64,000 nucleotides of DNA from IMCC45349 sp047219225. GTDB lineage: Bacteria; Bacteroidota; Bacteroidia; Flavobacteriales; Flavobacteriaceae. The stretch lies in assembly GCF_047219225.1 (NCBI RefSeq), contig NZ_CP178208.1, positions 1,178,001 through 1,242,000 on the forward strand. Direction: 5' to 3'. The position numbers and the translations under genes were made by a program. The notes beneath the pieces are model-generated. The model saw only the letters and a program-made list of their open reading frames with translations. It had not been told where the DNA came from and searched no databases. This document shows, piece after piece, positions 37,247 through 46,267 of this stretch (its first letter is position 1; each line of letters begins with the position of its first letter).

Positions 37247-38590
37247 TTAAACAACTCCTTGAGCTAACATTGCATCTGCTACTTTAACAAATCCAGCAAT
37301 ATTTGCTCCTCTTACGTAATCAATTGATCCATCATCATTTGTTCCGTATTTAGCACAAGAAGCATGGATATCTGCCATAATTTGTTTCAATTTAGCATCT
37401 ACCTCTTCTCTTGTCCAGTTATAACGTAATGAGTTTTGGCTCATTTCTAAACCAGAAACTGCCACACCACCAGCATTTGATGCTTTTCCTGGTGCAAATA
37501 ATATTTGCTTTTCGTGGAATGTTGCAATAGCTTCTGGTGTTGAAGGCATATTTGCTCCTTCAGAAACACATACACATCCATTTTCTACTAATGTTTTTGC
37601 ATCTTCACCGTTTAACTCATTTTGAGTTGCACATGGTAATGCAATATCACATTTTACAGACCAAGGTGTTGCTCCTTTAACAAATGTTGCGTTAGGATAT
37701 TTTTCAACATATTCGTGAATTCTACCTCTCTTAACATTCTTTAACTCCATTACAAAAGCAAGTTTCTCAGCATCAATTCCATCAGCATCATAAATGTATC
37801 CTGAAGAGTCAGACATTGTTACTACTTTTCCGCCTAATTCAGTAGCTTTTTCAGTAGCATATTGTGCAACGTTTCCTGATCCAGAAACTGTTACAATTTT
37901 TCCTTCAAAAGATTGATTTTGTGTTGCCAACATATTTTGAGCAAAATATACGTTTCCATATCCTGTTGCTTCAGGTCTAATTAAAGATCCTCCCCAAGTT
38001 GCTCCTTTACCTGTTAAAACTCCAGTAAATTCGTTTCTTAGTTTTTTATACATTCCAAACATAAACCCAATTTCTCTTCCTCCAACTCCAATATCTCCAG
38101 CTGGAACATCTGTATTAGGGCCAATATGTCTAAATAATTCACTCATAAACGCGTGACAAAAACGCATTATTTCGTTGTCAGATTTACCTTTAGGGTCAAA
38201 GTCACTTCCTCCTTTTCCTCCACCCATTGGTAAAGTTGTTAAACTGTTTTTAAACACTTGTTCAAAAGCTAAAAACTTTAAAATGCTTAAGTTTACAGTT
38301 GGATGAAAACGCAACCCTCCTTTATAAGGCCCAATAGCAGAATTCATTTGAATTCTATAACCTCTATTAACTTGAACCACTCCGTTGTCATCTACCCAAT
38401 TTACTCTAAACATAATTGCTCTTTCTGGCTCAACCATTCTAAGTAAGATGTTTTTACCGTGGTAAATGTCATTTTTAACAATATAAGGAATCACGGTTTC
38501 CGCAACTTCTTCTACAGCTTGTAAGAACTCTGGTTCATGACCATTTCTCTCTTTAACAAGGTCCATGAACGCGTCAATTTTATCTTTCAT
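37247..38590 (-). CDS. gdhA: NADP-type glutamate dehydrogenase
   Basis: The 447-residue protein matches hexameric GDH throughout. It has RVNWVDDNGVVQVNRGYRIQMNSAIGPYKGG in blocks, KNSLTTLPMGGGKGGSDFDPKGKSD with the catalytic and substrate lysines, GDIGVGGREIG, TGYG, the Rossmann motif SGSGNVAQYA, and EGANMPSTPEA. It interconverts 2-oxoglutarate plus ammonium and glutamate, mainly in the assimilating direction for this NADP class. Monocistronic, with its own promoter and terminator. Confidence 0.96.
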   Translation of the reverse strand: MKDKIDAFMDLVKERNGHEPEFLQAVEEVAETVIPYIVKNDIYHGKNILLRMVEPERAIMFRVNWVDDNGVVQVNRGYRIQMNSAIGPYKGGLRFHPTVNLSILKFLAFEQVFKNSLTTLPMGGGKGGSDFDPKGKSDNEIMRFCHAFMSELFRHIGPNTDVPAGDIGVGGREIGFMFGMYKKLRNEFTGVLTGKGATWGGSLIRPEATGYGNVYFAQNMLATQNQSFEGKIVTVSGSGNVAQYATEKATELGGKVVTMSDSSGYIYDADGIDAEKLAFVMELKNVKRGRIHEYVEKYPNATFVKGATPWSVKCDIALPCATQNELNGEDAKTLVENGCVCVSEGANMPSTPEAIATFHEKQILFAPGKASNAGGVAVSGLEMSQNSLRYNWTREEVDAKLKQIMADIHASCAKYGTNDDGSIDYVRGANIAGFVKVADAMLAQGVV

Positions 38591-38636
38591 ATAATTGAAT
38601 TTGAAGTAAATATAATATTAGGATATAAATCCACCG

Positions 38637-38644
38637 CAAATATA
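38637..38644 (-). promoter_or_regulatory. Putative -7 element of gdhA
   Basis: The minus strand reads TATATTTG, fitting TAnnTTTG, 46 bases upstream of the gdhA ATG. The -33 region is T-rich without a clean TTTG. Confidence 0.45.
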
Positions 38645-38760
38645 CATTATCTTTAAAAAAAACACTTCATTTTTTTTAAATTCATAATAGATAATACTTT
38701 AATTGCGTTGTAATTATTAATATGACAGTAAAAATACCACTAAAGCTACATTATTCTTAA

Positions 38761-38791
38761 TTTGATTGTTAGTTGAAGTTTTATATATTTG
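38761..38791 (+). promoter_or_regulatory. Promoter of the THC0290_0291-like gene
   Basis: TTTG at 38761-38764 and TATATTTG at 38784-38791 are separated by exactly 19 bases, a textbook Bacteroidota promoter. It lies 41 bases upstream of the TTG start at 38833. Confidence 0.7.
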
Positions 38792-38832
38792 TTGTCAGAT
38801 AGCCTCAAAAAATTAATCATATCATACTTAAT

Positions 38833-39609
38833 TTGAAACAATTAGCCACAATTTTTTTATTCATTCTAGGGATTAATTTTAGTTACTCCCAACTAGGTTT
38901 TTCGCATGAAATAGGAGTTATCACTGGCCCCGTTGCTTTTCAATCAGATTTTGGGGTTCGTAAAGACTTTGAAACTAACGCTGGAAATACTGGAATTGGT
39001 ATTGGAATTGTTCATTATATTAATTTTGCATACAGAGCAGATTGTAATTGTTATTCTGCAGACACTTATTTTAACGATCACTTTAAATTAAGAAGTGAAA
39101 TATCTTGGAATAAAACCACCTTAAATCATTTTGGTAAATGGGTTGACCCTTCTCGAACTACCGCTGCTGCAGACAAACTTAGAGCACATGCTGGAGAGGC
39201 AAACAATTTTGATATAGGAATGCAGATTGAATATTTCCCTAAAAGTATTCGTTCATTTCAAGCATTTAGCTATTCGTTTGCTCCTTTTGTGAGTTTAGGA
39301 GCTCACTATGTTTCATATAGCCCGAAAGCAAGTACTACATATGGAGATGGAAATATTGCTAATGCAAATAATTTCTATCCATTTTGGGAACCTGGTTCTA
39401 TCGACCCTTCTGGAGGCGATACTTGGTCTATTGTAAGTAGTGTTGGTGTTCGTTATAAATTAACACCTTTATCTGATTTAATGTTAGACATGAGATGGCA
39501 ATATTATTTTAGTAATTGGGTTGATGGTTTAAATCATCAATTAGATTCAAACAAAGCTAACGATTGGTTAGTTTGGTTGAATTTTGGGTATATATACTAC
39601 TTAGATTAA
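38833..39609 (+). CDS. Small outer-membrane beta-barrel-like protein, conserved in flavobacteria
   Basis: The 258-residue product begins at TTG (MKQLATIF) with a signal peptide ending SYSQ (residue 19). It continues QLGFSHEIGVITGPVAFQSDFG, then alternating amphipathic strands with many aromatic residues, ending in YFSNWVDGL and WLNFGYIYYLD. The text matches what I remember as the 'THC0290_0291 family' of flavobacteria. I take it as a small barrel or outer-membrane-associated protein of unknown role. It has its own promoter and terminator. Confidence 0.78.
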   Translation: MKQLATIFLFILGINFSYSQLGFSHEIGVITGPVAFQSDFGVRKDFETNAGNTGIGIGIVHYINFAYRADCNCYSADTYFNDHFKLRSEISWNKTTLNHFGKWVDPSRTTAAADKLRAHAGEANNFDIGMQIEYFPKSIRSFQAFSYSFAPFVSLGAHYVSYSPKASTTYGDGNIANANNFYPFWEPGSIDPSGGDTWSIVSSVGVRYKLTPLSDLMLDMRWQYYFSNWVDGLNHQLDSNKANDWLVWLNFGYIYYLD

Positions 39610-39630
39610 TAATATTATTTTTGATATAAT

Positions 39631-39662
39631 AAAAAAGCTCTTGAAATTTCAAGAGCTTTTTT
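39631..39662. terminator. Perfect palindromic bidirectional terminator
   Basis: AAAAAAGCTCTTGAAA (39631-39646) is mirrored exactly by TTTCAAGAGCTTTTTT (39647-39662). It lies between two convergent genes, 22 bases after the barrel gene and 6 bases from the gamma-synthase stop. Confidence 0.88.
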
Positions 39663-39667
39663 ATTTG

Positions 39668-40807
39668 TTATCCTAAGGCTTGCTTTAAATCGTTTATTAA
39701 ATCTTCCTCATCTTCAATACCAACACTTAAGCGTATTAAAGAATCTACAACACCTGTTTTTTCTCTTTCCTCTTTAGGGATACTCGCGTGTGTCATACTT
39801 GCTGGATGTCCAGCTAAGGATTCAACACCTCCTAAAGATTCAGCTAAAGTGAAAATTTTAAGATTCTCAACAACCTTAATAGCCTCTTCGTAGTTATTCC
39901 CTTTTGTTGTAAAAGAAATCATTCCTCCAAAATCATCCATTTGTGCTTTGGCAACTTCATGGTTTGGATGCGATTCAAACCCAGGCCAATATACTTTTTC
40001 TACTTTTGGGTGGTTTACTAAATATTGAGCTACAGCTTTTCCATTTTCACAATGACGTTGCATTCTAATGTGTAAAGTTTTTATACCTCTTAACACTAAA
40101 AAGCTATCTTGAGGTCCACAAACTGCACCACTAGCATTTTGAATAAAGTATAACTTGTCTGCAATCTCTTTATCTTTTACTATTAATGCTCCCATTACTA
40201 CATCACTATGACCTCCTAAATATTTTGTAGCTGAATGCATAACAATATCAGCTCCTAAATCTAAAGGTCTTTGTAAATAAGGTGTTGCAAACGTATTATC
40301 TACAGCTAATAAAACTTTGTGTTTTTTAGCAACTGCTGATACACTTTTAATATCGATAATATTCATCATTGGGTTTGTTGGAGTTTCAACCCAAATTAGT
40401 TTAGTATTTTCGTTTACATATTCTTCAATCTTATCAGCGTTTTCCATTCCAACAAAATGGAACTTAATCCCAAATTTTTCAAAAACACTTGTGAATAAAC
40501 GATAAGTACCTCCATACAAATCATTAGTAGAAATTACTTCATCACCTGGTTGTAAAAGCTTAATTACAGCATCTATTGCTGCTAAACCTGATCCAAATGC
40601 TAATCCATGATTACCATTTTCAATACTTGCAAAAGCATTTTCTAATGCGTTTCTAGTAGGGTTATGTGTTCTAGAATATTCATAGCCCTTATGTCCTCCT
40701 GGAGTACTTTGAGCATATGTTGACGTTTGATATATTGGAGGCATTACAGAGCCATAAGCTTTGTCATGCTCTTGTCCTCCATGTATTGTTTTTGTATTAA
40801 ATTTCAT
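39668..40807 (-). CDS. Cystathionine gamma-synthase/lyase family PLP enzyme
   Basis: The 379-residue form starting at the ATG at 40807 (MKFNTKTIHGGQEHD) is preferred. The upstream TTG at 40828 falls inside the -7 promoter element. Motifs are PIYQTSTYAQSTPGGHKGYEYSRTHNPTR in parts, the AFGSGLAAIDAV phosphate site, DLYGGTYRLF, ETPTNPM, the PLP lysine in HSATKYLGGHSDVVMG, and SLGGVESLAGHPASMTHA. Members act as cystathionine gamma-synthase (metB) or gamma-lyase in methionine/cysteine exchange. Sequence alone does not separate these, so I give no symbol. Confidence 0.92.
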   Translation of the reverse strand: MKFNTKTIHGGQEHDKAYGSVMPPIYQTSTYAQSTPGGHKGYEYSRTHNPTRNALENAFASIENGNHGLAFGSGLAAIDAVIKLLQPGDEVISTNDLYGGTYRLFTSVFEKFGIKFHFVGMENADKIEEYVNENTKLIWVETPTNPMMNIIDIKSVSAVAKKHKVLLAVDNTFATPYLQRPLDLGADIVMHSATKYLGGHSDVVMGALIVKDKEIADKLYFIQNASGAVCGPQDSFLVLRGIKTLHIRMQRHCENGKAVAQYLVNHPKVEKVYWPGFESHPNHEVAKAQMDDFGGMISFTTKGNNYEEAIKVVENLKIFTLAESLGGVESLAGHPASMTHASIPKEEREKTGVVDSLIRLSVGIEDEEDLINDLKQALG

Positions 40808-40825
40808 CTTAAAAAAATTATGCAA

Positions 40826-40856
40826 CAAATTTAGTTTTTAATTCGTTGTATTCAAA
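40826..40856 (-). promoter_or_regulatory. Promoter of the gamma-synthase gene
   Basis: On the minus strand TTTG (40853-40856) and TAAATTTG (40826-40833) are 19 bases apart, a full consensus match. It overlaps a TTGTAT-N8-ATACAA inverted repeat (40846-40865) that could be a regulator site shared with the divergent gene at 40902. Confidence 0.7.
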
Positions 40857-40901
40857 TGTATACAATATCTTTAGTATATATTATTCTTAATACTTACAAC
40901 T

Positions 40902-41609
40902 ATGAAACAGTTTTTTGTTGCTTTACTAATTTTTGGCTTCATTTTTTCTTGCTCAGAAGAAAATACTAAACTTACTTTCATTGAAGTCAATTCACTTAAA
41001 AATGACAACGCTGTTATTGAAATAAATATTCCTAAAGCCAATGGGAATTCTCAAATTGCTAAAAATATCAATTCAAAAATTGAAAATCATATAGCAAATA
41101 TGTTAGTATTTTTAGAAGAAGATTCGGATACTTTATCCTTAGATTTTGCTATCAAATCTTTTGATACTGAATATGCGTCTTTTAAGGAAGGTTTCACAGA
41201 CAGTGCTTTAGTTTGGGATGCCTCTTTTGATGGCGAAGTTACATACCAATCATCTAGTTTAACTTCAATACCTATAACTAGCTATATTAACTCTGGAGGT
41301 GCACATGGTAATACAAACATAACTTTTTTCAATTTTGACACTAATGGTAGTGTTATTGAAAACAACGATTTGTTTTTAGATAAAGACGCATTTATTAAAG
41401 TTGCCAAAACTTACTTTATTGAAGAAGTGAAAGACACTAATGTTGACCAACATTACATCGATAATTTTGAATTACCAGCAAATATTGGGTTTAATGACGA
41501 AGGTGTTATTCTATTCTATAATGTTTACGAAATTGCTTCGTATGCAGATGGATTTACAGAATTTACAATTCCCTTTGAAGAGGTTGAAAACTTCTTAAAA
41601 ATAGAATAA
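40902..41609 (+). CDS. RsiV-like lipoprotein (DUF4163/DUF3298)
   Basis: The 235-residue product has a lipobox FIFSCSEEN (Cys near 18). A PrsW/RsiV-type extracellular region follows: an N-terminal DUF4163-like part (about 25-130) and a C-terminal DUF3298-like part with YINSGGAHGNTNITFFNFDTNG in pieces and IASYADGFTEFTIPFEEV. In Gram-positives such domains bind lysozyme in the anti-sigma factor RsiV; here it is a free lipoprotein and the ligand is unknown. It is divergent from the gamma-synthase gene, and its stop directly abuts the stop of the DinB gene on the other strand. Confidence 0.85.
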   Translation: MKQFFVALLIFGFIFSCSEENTKLTFIEVNSLKNDNAVIEINIPKANGNSQIAKNINSKIENHIANMLVFLEEDSDTLSLDFAIKSFDTEYASFKEGFTDSALVWDASFDGEVTYQSSSLTSIPITSYINSGGAHGNTNITFFNFDTNGSVIENNDLFLDKDAFIKVAKTYFIEEVKDTNVDQHYIDNFELPANIGFNDEGVILFYNVYEIASYADGFTEFTIPFEEVENFLKIE

Positions 41610-42065
41610 TTAAATACCTTTTCGCATTGCCAAAATATATCCTAAATGGATACCTTCATGGTAATTATTAAAAGCCATAGCATCCTCAAAAGATGTTAAT
41701 GTGCTACCTGTTGATGTTGTATATGCATTATACTCTTTAAATAAATCATTAGCATAATCTTCCTTAGTTTGCTCAACTGATGAAAATAGCATCGTTTTTA
41801 TTTCAGCTATTTCTTCTGCAGACACATAAGCTTCCGTTTTAGTGCCTTTTTTATAAGCTTCAACAAAAGTCTCATCTACTCGCATTGGTATTCCAGATAA
41901 TTTATATGTCAACAATTGTTGAGTAGCTATTAAATGAGCAATATTCCATATTATATTATTATTAAATCCTTTAGGAACCTCGTTTAATTGTTCTACCGAG
42001 TAATTCTCTAAAAACGAAACCATGAGTTTTCTGTTTTTTTCTAAAATATCAAATGTCCAGTTCAT
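41610..42065 (-). CDS. DinB-family protein
   Basis: The 151-residue protein is a four-helix DinB/YfiT-like fold. NIIWNIAHLIATQQLL carries the first metal-binding His, and NNYHEGIHLGYILAMRK at the end carries the HxxxH pair. Members are metal-dependent thiol transferases or of unknown role. It is convergent with the RsiV-like gene, with no base between the stops. Confidence 0.87.
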   Translation of the reverse strand: MNWTFDILEKNRKLMVSFLENYSVEQLNEVPKGFNNNIIWNIAHLIATQQLLTYKLSGIPMRVDETFVEAYKKGTKTEAYVSAEEIAEIKTMLFSSVEQTKEDYANDLFKEYNAYTTSTGSTLTSFEDAMAFNNYHEGIHLGYILAMRKGI

Positions 42066-42117
42066 TATATCTTTTTGTAAAAATTGATTTTCTTTGTAAA
42101 ATTAATAACTCTAGGCA

Positions 42118-42465
42118 ATGAAAAAAATATACTACCTTAAAACTTGTAACACATGTATGCGGATTCTTAAAGAGCTTAATCCATCTTCAGAATTCTTACT
42201 TCAAGACATAAAAGAGACTCCTATTACTGTAAAACAACTTGAAGAAATGCATAATCTTTCTGGAAATTATGAAGCTTTATTTAGCAAACGAGCTAAATTA
42301 TATAAAGAGATGGATTTAAAAAACCAAAGTCTTGAAGAGCGTGACTACAAACAATATATTTTAGAGCATTATACATTTTTAAAACGTCCAGTAATAATTA
42401 ATAACAACACTATTTTTATTGGAAATAGTAAAAAAACAATAGAAGCTGCCAAAATAGCTATGTAA
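42118..42465 (+). CDS. ArsC/Spx-like thioredoxin-fold reductase
   Basis: The 115-residue protein has Cys10-x2-Cys13 (KTCNTCMRI) at the N-terminus and the ArsC-family wording KRAKLYKEM and LKRPVIINNNTIFIGNS. The basic residue near the end needed for arsenate binding is not obvious. The family includes arsenate reductase, Spx and YffB. No ars genes are near, so I would not infer arsenate resistance. A single-gene unit. Confidence 0.85.
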   Translation: MKKIYYLKTCNTCMRILKELNPSSEFLLQDIKETPITVKQLEEMHNLSGNYEALFSKRAKLYKEMDLKNQSLEERDYKQYILEHYTFLKRPVIINNNTIFIGNSKKTIEAAKIAM

Positions 42466-42566
42466 TAAAGAGCTATTCCTTAAATTTTGTTAAACTTTTT
42501 AAAGCTTTATGCCTTTTTTAAAACAGTTTACTTAGTTTAGAAAAAAACAACGACTAATAGAGCACA

Positions 42567-43721
42567 ATGACTAATTTACAAACAACCACTTATAGCTCTG
42601 TTAGCGATATTGATGCTAATTATTGGTCTACAATAAACCCAATAAAAAACACCTACTTTTCTCCTGACTTTTTAATGGCATTTGAAAACTCAAATCCCAA
42701 TATAAAGTTTAAGTATATCATTGTTAAAAATAACATTGAGGCTTTAGCTATTGCCCTTGTGCAAACTATTGAACTTAATGTAGATGTTATTTTAAAAAAC
42801 ATTAGACTTCCCAATTTTTTACGACGTTTTTTGCATTCACTATTCTGTAATGACCATATTCATATTATGTTTTGTGGAAACATTTTTTTAAGTGGAGAGC
42901 ATGGTATTTTAATTAATCCCGAAGCAAATAAAAATAATGTGATTAAAGCTATTGGATTAGAACTAAATACTATTGCAAAACAAACAAAACCCTTGCATGC
43001 TATTTTTGTGAAAGATTTTATTGAAGATTCTAGACAATATACAGATCAATTAGAAAATCATGGTTTTATTCCAATGCATGTAGAACCAAATATGATTATT
43101 GCTTTGGACAAAAACTGGGAATCGTTTGACGACTATAAAAAAGCATTAAAATCAAAATACCGCGTCAAGGTTAATAAAGCTGATAAAACCAGTTCTAAAT
43201 TAGAAGTACGATTGTTTACTGAAACTGATTTTGCTACTTATAAAGATGAATTACAAAAACTGTATGAAAACACCATTGCAAATGCCAACTTTAATGCGCA
43301 AGTATTAAACTTAAATACCTATATAGCACTTAGAAAAACATATCAAGAAAACTTTATAGTAAAAGCCTATTTTTTAGAAGGTAAGCTTGTTGGTTTTTTA
43401 TCTGCTTTAGCAAATAACCATCATCTTGATGCTCATTTTATCGGTTTAGATTATTCGTTAAATAAAGAGTGTGCAATTTATCCAAGAATACTAAATGACT
43501 ACGTTAGATTAGGTATAGAAAAGAATGCTAATTATATAAATTTTGGAAGAACAGCGTCTGAAATAAAAACTACTGTAGGTGCAGCACCAACAGAACTTAC
43601 ATGCTACATAAAACACAAACGACCATTTATAAATGCTTTAATAAAACCATTTATAAAGCGTATTCAAATAAAAGAGTTTAAACAACACTTTCCTTTTAAA
43701 AATAAAAAAGAGGCTAAATAG
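42567..43721 (+). CDS. GNAT-type acyltransferase, FemAB-like
   Basis: The 384-residue protein contains a C-terminal acyl-transferase core (about 190-350: KSKYRVKVNKADK, YFLEGKLVGFLSALANNHHLDAHFIGLDY, INFGRTASEIKTTVGAAPTELTCYIKH in pieces). This resembles the FemAB/'peptidogalycan' GNAT-like group, with an N-terminal part of similar fold. It may transfer an amino acid or acyl group to a cell-surface or small-molecule acceptor; the substrate is unknown. The stop overlaps a terminator hairpin. Confidence 0.78.
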   Translation: MTNLQTTTYSSVSDIDANYWSTINPIKNTYFSPDFLMAFENSNPNIKFKYIIVKNNIEALAIALVQTIELNVDVILKNIRLPNFLRRFLHSLFCNDHIHIMFCGNIFLSGEHGILINPEANKNNVIKAIGLELNTIAKQTKPLHAIFVKDFIEDSRQYTDQLENHGFIPMHVEPNMIIALDKNWESFDDYKKALKSKYRVKVNKADKTSSKLEVRLFTETDFATYKDELQKLYENTIANANFNAQVLNLNTYIALRKTYQENFIVKAYFLEGKLVGFLSALANNHHLDAHFIGLDYSLNKECAIYPRILNDYVRLGIEKNANYINFGRTASEIKTTVGAAPTELTCYIKHKRPFINALIKPFIKRIQIKEFKQHFPFKNKKEAK

Positions 43722-43731
43722 CCTCTTTTTT
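43704..43731. terminator. Bidirectional terminator
   Basis: AAAAAAGAGGCTA (43704-43716) pairs with TAGCCTCTTTTTT-type sequence (43719-43731) over a 2-base loop, with flanking T- and A-runs. It overlaps the end of the GNAT-like gene and faces the DUF1761 gene. Confidence 0.82.
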
Positions 43732-43748
43732 ATTTTTTATCTTTTTAT

Positions 43749-44186
43749 CTATGTCCAAGCATTAATAATGCCTCCCATTAACGCCATTGTTACTACCCAG
43801 TACCCAACATTAATCAAAACGTATTTGGCCGATTTCATTTCAAATAATGCATTTGTTGCAAATACAGGAAGTACTATAAACAATGCCAACATAGCGCCAT
43901 GTAATGCACCATGTTTAAAGGTCATAAAAGGTTCTGTTCCATGAGGGTCTTCAGGGGAACCTCCAAAGAAAACTGTAGGCCAAATCATAAAAGCAATTAA
44001 AAATGCAAATACAACTGCTAATCCATAAGTTTTGGCAGGATTCATTGTTTTTGCTTTTTCTTCAGTCATGCCTGTTTCTTTCATCCAAGCAGTTCCAAAA
44101 ACTTTTGGGTTATACCAAATAAACCCAGTAACTAAAGGTAAAATTGAGGCAGCAACTATTGCTAGCCAATTAATGTCCATGTCCAT
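43749..44186 (-). CDS. DUF1761 membrane protein
   Basis: The 145-residue protein has four hydrophobic helices. It carries the family's WLAIVAASILPLVTGFIWYNPKVFGTAWMKETGM (described here by its key words FIWYNPKVFG and WMKETG) at the N-terminus and KHGALHGAMLALFIVLPV later. DUF1761 proteins are small inner-membrane proteins of unknown function. Monocistronic and convergent with the GNAT-like gene. Confidence 0.87.
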   Translation of the reverse strand: MDMDINWLAIVAASILPLVTGFIWYNPKVFGTAWMKETGMTEEKAKTMNPAKTYGLAVVFAFLIAFMIWPTVFFGGSPEDPHGTEPFMTFKHGALHGAMLALFIVLPVFATNALFEMKSAKYVLINVGYWVVTMALMGGIINAWT

Positions 44187-44252
44187 AATATTAATTTATT
44201 AGTTAGTATATTATGGTATTAATTTACTGAAAAATAATTTATTAGCGTTTTT

Positions 44253-44729
44253 CTAATGCAAATCAACTGGTCGCTTTCCAAATTTTCGTGTGTCTTCTTT
44301 GGTAAGAATTTTAAAGTCTTTAGCTTTTGGAAACTTGTGTATTATCTTTAATACTTCTTCTGGCACATTACCCAATTTTCTTGTTTTTATATCTATAAAA
44401 GAAAATAACATCTCACTATAAGCTAAGTTTTTACCTTCAGCATCATAAAAGTTATGTTCTATTTCCACAAAGCGTCCATCCTCACTATAGCCTTTTACTT
44501 CTAAACTTACAGTAATAGGTTTTCCTATCAATATTTCTCTAAAATAGTATATGTGCTCATACAAAGCTACAGGACCTAAGCCATAAGTATTCATTGTTTC
44601 CATTCCCATTCCCATTTCTTTAAAAAAGGACATACGTGTATGACTTAAATAGTCTATATATGTTGAATTTCCTAAATGCTGATTAGCATCCATATCGCTC
44701 CATCTTATCTCAAACTGCTTTGTAAACAT
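44253..44729 (-). CDS. Hotdog-fold acyl-CoA thioesterase (4HBT type)
   Basis: The 158-residue protein shows the 4HBT signature RWSDMDANQHLGNSTYIDYL, with the catalytic Asp in DMDANQHLGN, then a strand-rich C-terminal half (GLGPVALYEHIYYFREI, VEIEHNFYDAEGKNLAYSEMLFSFID in pieces). It hydrolyses acyl-CoA thioesters. The substrate chain is not determined. It stands alone, divergent from yicC. Confidence 0.88.
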   Translation of the reverse strand: MFTKQFEIRWSDMDANQHLGNSTYIDYLSHTRMSFFKEMGMGMETMNTYGLGPVALYEHIYYFREILIGKPITVSLEVKGYSEDGRFVEIEHNFYDAEGKNLAYSEMLFSFIDIKTRKLGNVPEEVLKIIHKFPKAKDFKILTKEDTRKFGKRPVDLH

Positions 44730-44802
44730 TTACTTATTTTTTGGTAAAAATACAGTTTTTAGTTTCACCATATTAATACTTAATTTACTTAAGTGTTTTC
44801 TT

Positions 44803-44810
44803 TATCTTTG
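44803..44810 (+). promoter_or_regulatory. Putative -7 element of yicC-gmk-nadD
   Basis: TATCTTTG fits TAnnTTTG and lies 21 bases before the yicC ATG at 44832. The -33 element is not obvious. Confidence 0.5.
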
Positions 44811-44831
44811 TGCAACTTTTAAAATATCAGA

Positions 44832-45689
44832 ATGATACAATCCATGACAGGTTATGGTAAATGTGTACTACAATTACCAACCAAAAAGATTTCTATCGAG
44901 ATAAAATCTTTAAACAGCAAAAGCTTAGACTTAAATGTGCGAATGCCATCAATTTATAGAGAAAAGGAACTAAGTATTCGTAAAAATATTGCTTCTGCAT
45001 TAAATCGTGGAAAAATTGACTTTTCATTATACATGGAAATTACTGGTGAGGAAACTACAACCTCTGTTAACGAGCCTGTAGTAAAAAAATACATGAGTCA
45101 ATTAAAAAATGTTGTTGATGGTGATGCTACTGAATTACTTAAAATGGCTGTGAGAATGCCAGATGCATTAAGTACAGATCGTGATGAAATTGACAAAGAA
45201 GAATGGAAAGCTATTGAAAATGAAATAGCATCTGCACTACAAAAAATAAACACTTACAGAAGTGAAGAAGGATTAGCTTTAGAAACAGATTTTAAAAAAC
45301 GTATTGCAAACATTGATGCTTTATTAAATGACGTTATTAAAATGGACCCTGAACGTGTTGAAGGTGTTCGTGAACGTTTAAGAAAAGGAATTGCTGATAT
45401 TAAAGAAAAAGTAGACGAAAACAGATTTGAACAAGAACTTGTTTATTATATTGAGAAGTTTGATATTACTGAAGAAAAAGTACGTCTACATAACCATTTA
45501 GAGTATTTTATCAAGACCTTAGATTCTAATGAATCTAACGGAAAGAAACTTGGTTTTATTGGTCAAGAAATGGGAAGGGAAATAAATACTATTGGATCAA
45601 AATCTAATTATGCTCCTATGCAAAAATTAGTAGTGCAAATGAAAGACGAACTAGAAAAAATAAAAGAACAATTACTAAACGTACTTTAA
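44832..45689 (+). CDS. yicC: YicC-family endoribonuclease-like protein
   Basis: The 285-residue protein opens with the diagnostic MIQSMTGYGK, followed by EIKSLNSKSLDLNVRMP. It ends with GQEMGREINTIGSKSNYAPMQK and a helical tail, as in YicC/YloC. E. coli YicC is reported as an endoribonuclease acting on the RyhB sRNA. It heads an operon with gmk (3-base gap) and nadD (2-base gap). Confidence 0.93.
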   Translation: MIQSMTGYGKCVLQLPTKKISIEIKSLNSKSLDLNVRMPSIYREKELSIRKNIASALNRGKIDFSLYMEITGEETTTSVNEPVVKKYMSQLKNVVDGDATELLKMAVRMPDALSTDRDEIDKEEWKAIENEIASALQKINTYRSEEGLALETDFKKRIANIDALLNDVIKMDPERVEGVRERLRKGIADIKEKVDENRFEQELVYYIEKFDITEEKVRLHNHLEYFIKTLDSNESNGKKLGFIGQEMGREINTIGSKSNYAPMQKLVVQMKDELEKIKEQLLNVL

Positions 45690-45692
45690 GCC

Positions 45693-46265
45693 ATGAATAA
45701 AGGAAAATTAATTGTTTTTTCAGCTCCTTCTGGTTCAGGTAAAACAACTATTGTTAGGCATTTATTACAACAAGAAGAACTAAACTTAGAGTTTTCAATA
45801 TCTGCTACTTCAAGAGCTCCAAGAGGAGAAGAGGTTGACGCTAAAGACTACTATTTTTTATCTGCAAAAGAGTTTAAAAATAAGATTAAGAGCGATGAAT
45901 TTTTAGAATGGGAAGAAGTATATCATGATAATTTTTATGGCACATTAAAAACAGAAGTTGAACGCATTTGGGCTCAAGGTAAACATGTAATTTTTGATAT
46001 AGATGTATCAGGAGGATTACGTATTAAACGAAAGTTTCCTGAAGAAACGATAGCTGTTTTTGTAAAACCTCCAAGTATAGATGAGTTAAAAATTCGTTTA
46101 AAAAAACGTAAAACTGAGAGTGAAGATAAAATTAAAATGCGTGTTGCAAAAGCATCAGCTGAGTTAGCAACTGCTCCTTTATTTGATGAAATTGTAGTTA
46201 ACAAAAATTTAGAAGAAGCATTAGTTGACGCCTATTCATTAGTGTCAAATTTTATAAATAAATAA
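45693..46265 (+). CDS. gmk: Guanylate kinase
   Basis: The 190-residue protein has the P-loop SAPSGSGKTTIVRHL at residues 8-22, then SATSRAPRGEEVDAKDYYFLS (GMP-binding SxTxRxPRxxE), EWEEVYHDNFYGT and a C-terminal helix. It phosphorylates GMP to GDP. Length is typical. It sits between yicC and nadD, a usual flavobacterial order. Confidence 0.96.
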   Translation: MNKGKLIVFSAPSGSGKTTIVRHLLQQEELNLEFSISATSRAPRGEEVDAKDYYFLSAKEFKNKIKSDEFLEWEEVYHDNFYGTLKTEVERIWAQGKHVIFDIDVSGGLRIKRKFPEETIAVFVKPPSIDELKIRLKKRKTESEDKIKMRVAKASAELATAPLFDEIVVNKNLEEALVDAYSLVSNFINK

Positions 46266-46267
46266 CC

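Noticed and set aside
40808..40901. SAM riboswitch upstream of the gamma-synthase gene.
   Set aside because: The leader is too short (about a dozen bases after the promoter) to hold a riboswitch.
42118..42465. Arsenate resistance gene arsC.
   Set aside because: No other ars genes are near and the arsenate-binding residues are not evident; the family is broader.
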